From positions 1-64,000 of the forward strand of contig VHDL01000001.1 in NCBI GenBank assembly GCA_016871415.1: 64,000 nt of DNA. The letters are read 5' to 3'. A model generated the notes under the pieces. It was not told the DNA's origin, searched no databases, and saw only the letters and a list, made by a program, of their open reading frames with translations. Origin of the DNA: Verrucomicrobiota bacterium. Lineage in GTDB: Bacteria; Verrucomicrobiota; Verrucomicrobiia; Opitutales; UBA953. Shown piece after piece: positions 46,001 to 53,765 of the stretch (position 1 is its first letter; every line of letters begins with the position of its first letter). Position numbers and translations under genes: made by a program.

Positions 46001-47411
46001 CCTCGACCTCGTCGAACTCCACTCCCTCGACGTGGCTTCGCTGCCGACCGACGTCCTGTCCTCGCTGGTGTCCAACGAAAAGCTCAGCGGCGCCGCGCGC
46101 GCCAAGGCCCTCGAACTTTGGCTCAAGCGCAAGCCTTCCGACCTCGTGCAGGTAGCCGAACGTTTCGCCATGGACCGGCAGGACGCCGTCTCCATGGTGG
46201 CCATCGGCGAACTCGCCCATCTTAATCCCGCCGAGGGCCTCTCCCGTCTCGCGGAGGCGGTCAAGGGCGGCTCCTCCGCCCGCAAGCAGGGTGCGTGGAA
46301 GGCCCTCGCCACCCTCAAGGCCGACGGCGTCGCCGCGCTCTTCGTTGCGCAGCTCGGTGAGCTGGCCAAGGCCCGCGGCGTCTCGCCCGCCGCGATCGAG
46401 ATGACCGAGGCGGCCGCCGCCCGGACCGAGCCCGAGGTGAAGCGGGCGCTGGAGTCCTTCCGTGCCGCGCTCAACTCATCCGTCGAACCGCTCGCCGCGT
46501 GGATGCCCGCCCTCGAGGGCGGAGATCCGGCCCGTGGCGCCTCGCTCTACCAAGCGCACCCTGCCGGCCAGTGCCTCCGTTGCCATCGCGCGTCCTCCGA
46601 TTCGCATGCCGCGGGCGGCGAGGCCGGCCCCAATCTCGCCGGCGTGGCCAAGCGCGGCGACCGTCGGCACCTCCTTGAATCCATCGTCCTGCCTTCCGCC
46701 AAGGTGGCGGCCGGCTACGGCGCCGTCACCGTCGACCTCGCCAACGACCGTCAGCTGGCCGGACTTCTGCTCAAGGAATCCACGGACAGCGTCGACGTCG
46801 ACGTCGCCGGTTCCCGCTGGCGCGTGGCGCGCAAGGACATCAAGTCCATGACCCCGCCCGCCTCCGGCATGCCCGCCATGGACAAGCTGCTCACCCTCGG
46901 TGAAGTGCGCGACATCGTGGCCTGGCTCGCGACCCTCGACAAGGCGCCCAAGGCCGGCAAGTCCGTCGAGTCCAAGCCGCTCGACATCTCCACCGTCAAG
47001 GCCGCCGCCGCGCCTGCCGCCGCCGGGGTCGATCCCGCCGTGATGGCGCTGGGCAAGCAGCAGTTCGCCACCTGCATGGCCTGCCACGGTCCCAACGGCG
47101 AGGGCACGGCCATCGCGCCGCCCTTGGCGAAATCCGACTGGGTCGGCGGCCCCGTCGAGAACCTCATCCGCATCCAGCTCCGCGGCCTGACCGGCCCTCT
47201 CAAGGTGTCCGGCAAGGATTACGTCCTGCCTGTCCCGATGCCGCCGCAGGCGTATCAGACCGACGAGCAGATCGCCGCCGTCCTGACCTACGTGCGCAAC
47301 AGCTTCGGCAACTCCGCCCCGGCGGTGAAGCCCGAACAGGTGAAGGCCCTGCGCGGCGAGGCCGGCAAGCCGATGCTCACGCAGTCCGACCTCGTCCCGC
47401 CCGGCAAGTGA
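43077..47411 (+). CDS. Giant secreted PVC-type dihaem HEAT-repeat protein
   Basis: The 1444-residue product has a signal peptide (MRILIASLATLSLCLPLGAE). Residues about 22-170 resemble the N-terminal module seen in some GH32 levanase-like proteins (FEGDGFDTWQTTGMAFGLAP, HPGKTAVQLLVGDRVVREAT). About 200-620 form a PVC dehydrogenase-like propeller (TSPTAIAFGNDGSLYVAETH, GLRNPKEIAFDAFGN). About 640-1140 are HEAT-type helical repeats. Two cytochrome c sites follow, CLRCH at 1166-1170 and CMACH at 1333-1337, the second within a standard class I domain (HGPNGEGTAIAPPLAKSDWV). A periplasmic oxidoreductase passing electrons through two haems is inferred. Its substrate, perhaps a sugar, is unknown. Confidence 0.86.
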   Translation: MRILIASLATLSLCLPLGAETKIIQAFEGDGFDTWQTTGMAFGLAPVPGKIKGINGEFRNYGGQALVCSGHGGDAAVGTLTSPKVRIDLPYLAFHVAGGNHPGKTAVQLLVGDRVVREATGVNGLTLRTVSWDVSEFKGKEGVIRIVDDHQGSWGIIAADHFVLSTDKETKLPSGGRPRPVAESNLLRVEGEGSAAVTPGLTFRPTARREELGVTSPTAIAFGNDGSLYVAETHRFRFGIEDDRNNLFWYHDDLAARTVADRRAMHDKWAARKSIEWMTAKSEVIRHLSGEGADGVYAKGRVLSEKFNDVLDGTGAGVFAWDDTVYFACIPKLWMIHDPKGAGVEAGRKVIEEGFGVRVSLSGHDMNGFAIGVDGRVWGTIGDRGFNLTTKEGRRYDFHNQGAVFRFEPDGTEFEVVHTGLRNPKEIAFDAFGNGISVDNNSDQGDAARVVYVVHGADSGWEMEHQAMHTFHREIGLEQRPLSRWMTERVWERQNSAQPAFIIPPVDYVSSGPSGLTYHPGAGFSEAEAGRFLICDYRGSAAASGIWSFRVEPSGAGMKMADSRQLLWGVAATDAEYDWKGRLVVSDFITGWESHAAGRIVTLTSEKPYRADAAAQVADLIREGFAKRAAKELASLLAHADQRVRLRAQIELTRRPEGADLFEAATRSKDLLERLHGVWGLGILARRGAAIAPSAAWGGKSVPKAPESERAAAARRLLPLLADADAEVRAQAVRALEESPLAGDSLPFAKLILDPSPRVRAFATIAAARLRAKGALPHALAMLRENADRDPVLRHAGVYAIQHLTDTAAEFDAVAADASDSVRLAACVVLRRRQDASVSRFLRDRSDTVADEAVRAIHDLAFESARPQVAALIDDLGRRPWTTFMLRRLTHSAFRLGGAENAARVVRIATDASLPAEARAEALRLLGLWVGPHPVDQSTGHWRPLPARDAAELRPSLSAALPTLLKGDSETLRVTLDLVELHSLDVASLPTDVLSSLVSNEKLSGAARAKALELWLKRKPSDLVQVAERFAMDRQDAVSMVAIGELAHLNPAEGLSRLAEAVKGGSSARKQGAWKALATLKADGVAALFVAQLGELAKARGVSPAAIEMTEAAAARTEPEVKRALESFRAALNSSVEPLAAWMPALEGGDPARGASLYQAHPAGQCLRCHRASSDSHAAGGEAGPNLAGVAKRGDRRHLLESIVLPSAKVAAGYGAVTVDLANDRQLAGLLLKESTDSVDVDVAGSRWRVARKDIKSMTPPASGMPAMDKLLTLGEVRDIVAWLATLDKAPKAGKSVESKPLDISTVKAAAAPAAAGVDPAVMALGKQQFATCMACHGPNGEGTAIAPPLAKSDWVGGPVENLIRIQLRGLTGPLKVSGKDYVLPVPMPPQAYQTDEQIAAVLTYVRNSFGNSAPAVKPEQVKALRGEAGKPMLTQSDLVPPGK

Positions 47412-47423
47412 CCTGACGCCTGT

Positions 47424-49712
47424 TCAGCGCAGAGGGATGCGCTCCGGCCAGCCGCCGCCGTCCTCGCGGGTCAGGCTGATCTCCGTGGCGTCGCCCCGGG
47501 CGATGATCACGGCCTCCATGGGTCGGATGCGATGGTCCGTCTTGGCTCCGCGCGAGACGCGGTAGCGGATCATGAGCGAGGAGCCGAAGCGTTCGACTGA
47601 CGAGACGGCGATCTTCGTGTCGACCTCGGTCTTGAATTCCGTGAACAGCACCACGACCTCCTTGGAGAAGTCGGGCATCCTCGGAGGCGGTCCCATCACG
47701 CGCGCCGGGCTCAGCAGCCGGCCGAACTCCTCCTTCGTGCGGATGACGCGTCGGTTGCTGAAATCCTCCCTGCCGACGTAAAAGTGCTGTTCGAGCCGGT
47801 GGAACGGTTCCGCCTGGACCATGCTCCCGTCGGCCTTGCGCAGGTTCACCAGCCCCGCGCGCCCGTCCGGTAGCACGCCGATCTCGGCGATGAGCCGTCC
47901 CTCGTTGCGGAGCTTCTCCCATTCCTTGCCCTTGCCCTCCTCGACGAAGAAGGCCTCGATGCCGAAACGGAGCCGTCCCCAACGACGCGAACCCGAGTGG
48001 CCGCGCAGGTAGGGTCCGGAGGCGGGACGGTTCAGCGTCGGCGCGCCCGCGCCGGCGATGCCCTTGGCGTCCACCTTCAGAGGCAGAAACACCGCCGTGT
48101 CGTCCGGCAGATTCCAGTAGGGCTCCCGCATGCTGCCTCCGCCTTGGTCGCCGTGCAGGGCCGTCCACTCCTTGTTGAGCCGGGTGATGTCGTCGGACGT
48201 CGGGTCGGAGAATTCATATCCCAGGATGACGTATTCGCCCTTCATGAGGTCACGCGGGTCGATCGCGCGGCAGCGCAGCAGGAAGCGTTCGCCCGTCTCG
48301 GCCGGACGCCCGTGGTGCCAGGCCATCCACAGCAGCCCGGTCGCCTGCAGCAGCGCGCAGGCCAGGGCGATGGGTCGCGCCTTCGCGGTGAGGAAGGCGA
48401 AGGGGCCCTCGAGCCAGCCCGGACTCCAGTCCGTCACCGCAGAGGGGGCGGATGATTCCTTCTGCGCCCGCCACACCTTGGCCAGGATGAAGAGGATGAC
48501 GCCGACGGCGGCGAAGAAGCCGGCCGTGCCGAGCATCCCGAAGTCCTCGGCGATGTCGACGTAGCGGGCGGTGAGCCAGGCCAGGAAGACCAGCGAGCCG
48601 TAGACGTAAGGCCGCAGGCGGCCCTCGGAGAGCCCCGTGCGCACCAGCCACACCGCGATGGCGATTGTGATGACGTTGGCCGTTGCCCGCACCAGCGTCT
48701 GGGCGAGCACGGAATGCGGAGCGATCTCATGTCCCAGGCCCAGGGCGAGCGTGCCGAGCACGATGACCGCGGGCCACGTGCGGGAATCGTCCTTGTCGCG
48801 GAGACCTGACCGGAGCGCCCAGACCGCGGCGATGAGGCTCAGGCCCAGCATGAACGGATCACGGAGGAGCCCCAGGCCCGAGCCGCTGTCCGACCGGCCG
48901 AGCATGCCGACGTAGATTGTGATGGCCGTCACCCCGAGCGTGCCGATGAAGCGGAATCCCAGGGCGTAGGGACTGCCCGTCGGATGCAGCGCGGCCAGCG
49001 CCAGCGGCAGGGTGAAGCAGGCGATCGCGAACCCTCCGCGGAAGACGAACCACGTCGCCGCCAGCGCCCATGCGACCGCTCCGGCGACGACTGGGAGCCG
49101 GCTCCGGTAGGCCGTCGCGGCGGAGGGCAGCAGGAGCAGCAGGAACATGAGCCGCGTCCATTTGATCTGGGGCGAAAGGGCGTCGCCGTAGTCGCCCAGC
49201 TCCATCAGCAGCCACGTCGCGGCGAGGGCCAGCGTCGCCACGTGCAGCAGCGCCGACTCCAGGACGATCGCGAAGGGCAGCGTGCCGAGGCACCAGGCCA
49301 GCACCGCGTCCGGACTGTGCGCGTCCATGTGGTATGTCTGGCCCACCAGCGCGATGCCCGCCCCGAACATCAGGCAGCCCGCGAGGTGGCCGAGGACCGA
49401 GCCCGTGCGGCGGGCGTTGAACGTATACCAGAGGCCGACGCCTTGGAGCAGCGCCACTCCGGCGACTACCGTGGCTAGCTTTCCGCCGCGGGGGAGGTCG
49501 GCCCAGTTGTGCCCGATCACGAGCATCACCGCCGCGCCGAAGAGCAGCACCCCGAACGCGCGGAGCACGAAGGCCATCCGGCCCGAGGGTGTCTCCTCCT
49601 CGGGATAGCGGCCGAGGATACGGTTCCTCTGTTCTGGCGAGATCAGGCCGTCGACCGACCATCCCTCCGATTCCTTGGCGAGCCATTCACGGATACCTTT
49701 GGGGAGGGGCAT
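47424..49712 (-). CDS. DUF2157 and GDYXXLXY domain membrane protein
   Basis: From ATG 49712 the protein has 762 residues beginning MPLPKGIREWLAKESEGWSV. The N-terminal DUF2157 part (VDGLISPEQRNRILGRYPEE) is followed by a long run of membrane helices, roughly 14-16, to about residue 450. A soluble C-terminal region carries the GDYXXLXY signature as GEYVILGYEF. Such proteins are known in many bacteria but have no assigned function. The soluble C-terminal domain probably lies outside the cytoplasm. A longer N-terminal frame is rejected. It converges on the giant haem protein gene with 12 bases between the stops. Confidence 0.83.
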   Translation of the reverse strand: MPLPKGIREWLAKESEGWSVDGLISPEQRNRILGRYPEEETPSGRMAFVLRAFGVLLFGAAVMLVIGHNWADLPRGGKLATVVAGVALLQGVGLWYTFNARRTGSVLGHLAGCLMFGAGIALVGQTYHMDAHSPDAVLAWCLGTLPFAIVLESALLHVATLALAATWLLMELGDYGDALSPQIKWTRLMFLLLLLPSAATAYRSRLPVVAGAVAWALAATWFVFRGGFAIACFTLPLALAALHPTGSPYALGFRFIGTLGVTAITIYVGMLGRSDSGSGLGLLRDPFMLGLSLIAAVWALRSGLRDKDDSRTWPAVIVLGTLALGLGHEIAPHSVLAQTLVRATANVITIAIAVWLVRTGLSEGRLRPYVYGSLVFLAWLTARYVDIAEDFGMLGTAGFFAAVGVILFILAKVWRAQKESSAPSAVTDWSPGWLEGPFAFLTAKARPIALACALLQATGLLWMAWHHGRPAETGERFLLRCRAIDPRDLMKGEYVILGYEFSDPTSDDITRLNKEWTALHGDQGGGSMREPYWNLPDDTAVFLPLKVDAKGIAGAGAPTLNRPASGPYLRGHSGSRRWGRLRFGIEAFFVEEGKGKEWEKLRNEGRLIAEIGVLPDGRAGLVNLRKADGSMVQAEPFHRLEQHFYVGREDFSNRRVIRTKEEFGRLLSPARVMGPPPRMPDFSKEVVVLFTEFKTEVDTKIAVSSVERFGSSLMIRYRVSRGAKTDHRIRPMEAVIIARGDATEISLTREDGGGWPERIPLR

Positions 49713-49757
49713 GGCGGCAGGATGGCGGTCCGGGACTTCGGATGCGAGGGTGAAGGC

Positions 49758-49783
49758 AGGGCGGCCATTGCCATGGCCGCCCT
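49758..49783. repeat. 10-bp inverted repeat upstream of the DUF2157 gene
   Basis: AGGGCGGCCA-TTGCCA-TGGCCGCCCT lies 46 bases upstream of the DUF2157 start. No T-run follows on either strand. It may be leader structure of that gene. Confidence 0.4.
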
Positions 49784-49892
49784 TCGCCGCGGCATGTACG
49801 TTGGGCCGGGCAAAGTCTTTTGACCCGATGCGCCTCCGTCCTCCCACGGTCGTGATGGCGATCACGTCCCTGCCGTGGAACCCACCCAACAG

Positions 49893-49919
49893 AAAGCCCC
49901 GGCGGGTTGCCGGGGCTTT
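49893..49919 (-). terminator. Intrinsic terminator after the aldolase gene
   Basis: AAAGCCCCGGC and GCCGGGGCTTT pair over 11 bp around a five-base loop, 21 bases beyond the minus-strand aldolase stop. The minus strand reads TTTCTGTT after the stem. Confidence 0.8.
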
Positions 49920-49940
49920 GCGGGAGGCGTGACGGGCTCC

Positions 49941-51011
49941 TCAGGCGATCGTCACTTCCTTCGTCAGGTAGACGTCCTGAATCGTGTGGAGCAGCTTGGC
50001 GCCTTCGGCGATCGGGCGCTGGAAGGCCTTGCGGCCCGAGATCAGGCCCTGGCCTCCCGCGCGCTTGTTGATGACCGCCGTCTTGACCGCTTCCGCGAAG
50101 TCGTTGGAGCCTGAGGGACCGCCCGAGTTGATCAGGCCGATGCGACCCATGTAGCAGTTGGCCACTTGGTAGCGGGTGAGGTCGATCGGGTGGTCGGTCG
50201 ACAGGTCGCTGTACATGCGCTTGTCGATCTTGCCGTAGGAGGATTCCGTCTGCTGGATCGCGAGGTAGCCCCCGTTGTTCTCCGGCAGCTTCTGCTTGAT
50301 GATGTCGGCCTGGATGGTGACGCCGAGGTGGTTGGCCTGGCCGGTGAGGTCGGCGGACACGTGGTAGTCCTTGTCCTTCTTGAAGGCGCTGTTGCGCGTG
50401 TAGCACCAGAGCACCGTGGCCATGCCCAGTTCGTGGGCCATCGCGAAGGCCTGCGAGACCTCGATGATCTGGCGGTTGGATTCGGCCGAGCCGAAGTAGA
50501 TCGTCGCGCCGACCGCGGCGCAGCCCATGTCGGCGCACTGCTTGAGCGTGCCGTACATCACCTGGTCGCCCACGTTGGGGTAGGTGAGGAGCTGGTTGTG
50601 GTTGATCTTCACCATGAACGGAATCTTGTGCGCGTAGCGGCGGGAGACGCTGCCGAGCACCCCGTAGGTGGAGCAGACCGCGTTGCAGCCGCCCTCGATG
50701 GCGAGCTTCACGATGTTCTCGCCGTCGAAGTAGATCGGGTTCTTGGCGAACGAGGCACCGGCGGAGTGCTCGATGCCCTGGTCGACTGGCAGGATGGAGA
50801 CGTAGCCCGTGTTGGCGAGGCGGCCCGAGCCGTAGAGCCGCTGCAGGTTGGCCAGGACCTGGTTGCTGCGGTCGGACGGCGCGAACGCGTGGTCGACCCA
50901 GTCGGCGCGGGGCTGGTGGATCTGCTCCTTGGAGATCTTGGGATTCTTGAACCCGAGGAGGTTCTCGGCGTCGGCGCCGAGGAGTTTCTGGATTTCGCTG
51001 TATTGGCTCAT
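49941..51011 (-). CDS. fbaB: Class I fructose-bisphosphate aldolase (DhnA/FbaB type)
   Basis: The enzyme cleaves fructose-1,6-bisphosphate through a Schiff-base lysine, without metal. The 356-residue protein matches the length of E. coli FbaB (about 350). It has family blocks [20 protein letters not shown] near residue 69, [17 protein letters not shown] near 128, [20 protein letters not shown] near 164, [11 protein letters not shown] near 197 and [19 protein letters not shown] near 295. Many verrucomicrobia use this aldolase in glycolysis and gluconeogenesis. It is monocistronic: a clear terminator follows and a gap of about 100 bases precedes it. Confidence 0.93.
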   Translation of the reverse strand: MSQYSEIQKLLGADAENLLGFKNPKISKEQIHQPRADWVDHAFAPSDRSNQVLANLQRLYGSGRLANTGYVSILPVDQGIEHSAGASFAKNPIYFDGENIVKLAIEGGCNAVCSTYGVLGSVSRRYAHKIPFMVKINHNQLLTYPNVGDQVMYGTLKQCADMGCAAVGATIYFGSAESNRQIIEVSQAFAMAHELGMATVLWCYTRNSAFKKDKDYHVSADLTGQANHLGVTIQADIIKQKLPENNGGYLAIQQTESSYGKIDKRMYSDLSTDHPIDLTRYQVANCYMGRIGLINSGGPSGSNDFAEAVKTAVINKRAGGQGLISGRKAFQRPIAEGAKLLHTIQDVYLTKEVTIA

Positions 51012-51114
51012 GTCAGGAAAGGCGTTGCAAAGGCATCAGATGGGTGGGCGGACGGCGGGCGTTCAAGCCCGAATTCAAAAACCGTCGATTAAGCCCGATT
51101 TTCCGCCGCCCTGC

Positions 51115-52911
51115 TCAAATCTGCCAGTCGTCGGCGGAGGCCGAGGCCGGTCGCGGCAGCTCGGGATGCGGAGCCGTCAGGACATGAAGCACCGCCTCGC
51201 CTCCGCCCGCCAGTTCCTTGGCACGCCGTACCGCCTTGGCCAGGGACGCCGTCGGATTGGAATCCTCCCAGGGAATTACATTCGCGGCGCCGATCTGTTC
51301 CACGAGGCCCGCGTCGACGAAGACGGCCATCGTCTCCGGCTTCGCTTCGCAGAGGATGAGGTGCCGGCCGCCCTGCCGCAGCGTCTCGGCGAGGTCGCGG
51401 AGGAGCAGCACCCCGTTGGCGTCGAGGTGGAGCGCCTCCCGGAACTTGACCACCATGACCTTCAGGTTCGGATCGGCGGAGGCGCGCCTCAGGTGGTCAT
51501 GGAAGGCCTGCGTCGCGCCGAAGTGCAGGCTGCCCTCCACATGGAGGATGGAGATGCCCGTCGAGGCGCGGCCCGCGGGACGCTCGTGCAACTCGCCCTG
51601 TTCGCCGAAGTCGTACTCCACCACCTCGGGCTTCGAGGTCCGTTTCAGGTAGAAGGCCACTGCGACCGCCGTCCCGAAGAAGATCGCCACGTCGAGCGGC
51701 GCGACGAGCGCCGTGACGAACGTCGTGAGGAACACCGTCCGGTCCTGCCGGCCTGACTGCAGGATGATCCGCACCACCGCTAGGTTCGCCAGCTCCACTT
51801 CGGCGATGATGACCAGCGCCGCCAAGCTGGAGAGAGGCACCAGACCCACCCATTGGCCCGCCAGCAACGCGACGCCGAGCACGGCCGCGCCGCAGAAGAC
51901 CGAGGCCAGGGCCGTCCTTGCGCCGCTGGCGACGTTGAGCGCCGAGCGTGTGATCGAGCCTGAGGCGGCCATGCCGCCCGTGAACGCGCAGGCCACGTTG
52001 GCCATGCCCAGCCCGTAGGTCTCCTGGTGCAGGTCGGACGTGCGGCCGGTGCGCAGCGCGGAGGCGCGCGCGTTGGCCGTGCCCTCGATGATGACGAGCA
52101 CGGCCAGCGCCAAGGCGGGTGAGAACAGCGTCGAGAACGTGCGCAGCGAGAATTCCGGGCTGCGCAGCAGCGGGCCCCCCGCCGCCGCTCCGACGTAGTG
52201 CACCAGGTCGCCGTGCGATCCCTGGTTGGCGGCGACGTTCTGGCCGAGGGCCGCGAACGCCGTGGCCAGCGTCACCGCGCCGAGGATGGCCTTGCCGGCG
52301 CCGTGCTTGCGCCGCAGGCCGAGGTAGGCCGCGGCCGTGAGGGTCGCCAGCCACATGTCCATGCTGAGGACCAGCTGGCGTGAGGACTTCAGGGCGGCCC
52401 AGAGCACCTCGGGCAGCGTCTCATCGGTAAAGTCGCCCGGCAGTCCGAGGGCCGGGGGCAGCTGCATCGCGATGACGCGGAGCGCCGCCGCCGCGACGTA
52501 GGCCGAGATGACCGTGCGCGGCACGAAGTCCGCGAAGCCGCCCAGCCTGAGCCAGGAGGCCAGCAGCAGGAATCCGCCCGTCATCAGCAGCAAGGTGGGC
52601 AGGGCGGTGGCGCGCATCTCGGGCGTGGCCGCGCCCATGGCCGCGAAGGAGCCCAGCAGCAGTGCGGCTGACGCGTTCGTGGGGCCGGCCGAGAGATTGG
52701 CGGATCCGGAGAAGAGCGGGGCCACCAGCGCCGCGACGCCGCATCCCGCGAGGCCGCACCAGACCGGTAGGCCGGCCTTCATCGCGAATGCCATCGACAT
52801 CGGGAAGGCGAGCAGGGCCACGCTCAGTCCGGCCAGCAGGTCCGCCTTCAGCGACTCGCCGTCGCAGCGGGGCAGCACCTTGAGCACCGGCAGGGCCGCG
52901 GGCCTCGGCAT
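51115..52911 (-). CDS. SulP family anion transporter with STAS domain
   Basis: SulP proteins carry sulfate, bicarbonate or dicarboxylates across the inner membrane. The start is taken as ATG 52911 because GGGAGG stands eight bases before it. A GTG at 52974 would add 21 residues and has no such site. The 598-residue protein has the family start LKADLLAGLSVALLAFPMSM and the FSGSANLSAGPTNASAALLL block. About 11-14 membrane segments and GSITRSALNVASGARTALAS follow. The C-terminal STAS domain lies at about residues 450-570 (LKVMVVKFREALHLDANGVL). The ion carried cannot be told, and no carbonic anhydrase or sulfate-assimilation gene is next to it. Confidence 0.88.
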   Translation of the reverse strand: MPRPAALPVLKVLPRCDGESLKADLLAGLSVALLAFPMSMAFAMKAGLPVWCGLAGCGVAALVAPLFSGSANLSAGPTNASAALLLGSFAAMGAATPEMRATALPTLLLMTGGFLLLASWLRLGGFADFVPRTVISAYVAAAALRVIAMQLPPALGLPGDFTDETLPEVLWAALKSSRQLVLSMDMWLATLTAAAYLGLRRKHGAGKAILGAVTLATAFAALGQNVAANQGSHGDLVHYVGAAAGGPLLRSPEFSLRTFSTLFSPALALAVLVIIEGTANARASALRTGRTSDLHQETYGLGMANVACAFTGGMAASGSITRSALNVASGARTALASVFCGAAVLGVALLAGQWVGLVPLSSLAALVIIAEVELANLAVVRIILQSGRQDRTVFLTTFVTALVAPLDVAIFFGTAVAVAFYLKRTSKPEVVEYDFGEQGELHERPAGRASTGISILHVEGSLHFGATQAFHDHLRRASADPNLKVMVVKFREALHLDANGVLLLRDLAETLRQGGRHLILCEAKPETMAVFVDAGLVEQIGAANVIPWEDSNPTASLAKAVRRAKELAGGGEAVLHVLTAPHPELPRPASASADDWQI

Positions 52912-53020
52912 GCACGCCGCCTCCCGCAGCAGCTGCAGGAGGTCGGCGAGGATTCCGGTGAGTCCCTTGAGCACGGCTTGTCGTAGCCTGTACCCCGCGG
53001 GCGCATCAACCGATTTCTGG

Positions 53021-53485
53021 TCAGTCCATGCTTTCCGGACTCAGCTGGGCCACGAGTGACTGCTGCAGCAGGCCGAAGCAGGCGTAGCAGGCGAGCGCGT
53101 GACGCTTCTCGGCCGGGAGCGACTCGTCGTCCAGGTCCTCCGAGGCTTCGAGCCGTGAGTCCGGAATGTCGTTGAAGACCAGCTCACGCAGCGCCAGCCG
53201 CACCGAGGAGATCGCCCGCAGGAAGCCGAGGGCCTGGGCCTCGTTGCGCAGCAGAATCACCGCCGGATCCCCCTTGGCCGTGGCGAAAGCGGAGGCCAGT
53301 AGCCTGGCCTCCTCCGAGGCGTGGGCCTCGAGCGCCCCGGTCCAATAGCCAGTCACGTCCTCGTCGTCGGCGGGGATGCGCGCGCGCCGCACGGCGACGC
53401 GCGCCGCGGCCGGGGCGATCAGCCGCAGGAGATCGGAGAGGACCGTCCGGGCCTCCGCCGTCATGGTGAGCCTGATCTCAGGCAT
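53021..53485 (-). CDS. DUF2017-like protein coupled to clpS
   Basis: This 154-residue, mostly helical acidic protein begins MPEIRLTMTAEARTVLSDLL and has NEAQALGFLRAISSVRLALR near residue 83. Its start overlaps the clpS stop by 8 bases. In actinobacteria a DUF2017 protein of similar size is commonly encoded next to clpS. The position and the LRxAISSVRLALRE pattern suggest a related protein here, although similarity was judged by eye only. A role in ClpS-ClpAP protein turnover would be an inference from the coupling. The cysteine pair near the C-terminus (CYAC) is notable. Confidence 0.55.
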   Translation of the reverse strand: MPEIRLTMTAEARTVLSDLLRLIAPAAARVAVRRARIPADDEDVTGYWTGALEAHASEEARLLASAFATAKGDPAVILLRNEAQALGFLRAISSVRLALRELVFNDIPDSRLEASEDLDDESLPAEKRHALACYACFGLLQQSLVAQLSPESMD

Positions 53486-53765
53486 CCTGTTCGAGCCTGG
53501 CGTCGAGGTGCCACTGCTGGAGCTCGAGCGCGAGCATCTCGGCGCGCTCGCGGTCGCCGGTCCAGACCGTGGCCCGTCCCTCCTCGTGGATGAGGCGCAT
53601 CAGGCGCTTGGCGGATTCGTGCGAGACGCGCAGCACGCTGACGAAGGCCACCACGACGTAGCCCATGAAGTTCACCGGGTCGTTGCGTACGATGACGTTC
53701 CAGCGCCGCTCCGCCTTGGCGGAGGTCTCCGTCCTAACCTCGGGCTTGATCTTTGGTCGGGCCAT
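53478..53765 (-). CDS. clpS: ATP-dependent Clp protease adaptor ClpS
   Basis: ClpS delivers N-degron substrates to ClpAP. The 95-residue protein has a flexible N-terminal part and then the core RRWNVIVRNDPVNFMGYVVV, containing the ND-V/P-N motif of the substrate pocket, VLRVSHESAKRLMRLIHEEG and RAEMLALELQQWHLDARLEQ. All core features are present. No clpA lies next to it. Its first 32 bases lie inside the end of the upstream histidine kinase gene, so the kinase, clpS and the DUF2017-like gene form one overlapping chain. Confidence 0.93.
   Translation of the reverse strand: MARPKIKPEVRTETSAKAERRWNVIVRNDPVNFMGYVVVAFVSVLRVSHESAKRLMRLIHEEGRATVWTGDRERAEMLALELQQWHLDARLEQDA

Noticed and set aside
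43062-46220. A very long minus-strand open frame opposite the giant haem protein gene
   Set aside because: It mirrors the codon pattern of the plus-strand gene, is rich in Gly, Asp, His and Arg without any fold or motif, and the plus strand has a signal peptide, propeller, HEAT repeats and haem sites. It is a high-G+C shadow.
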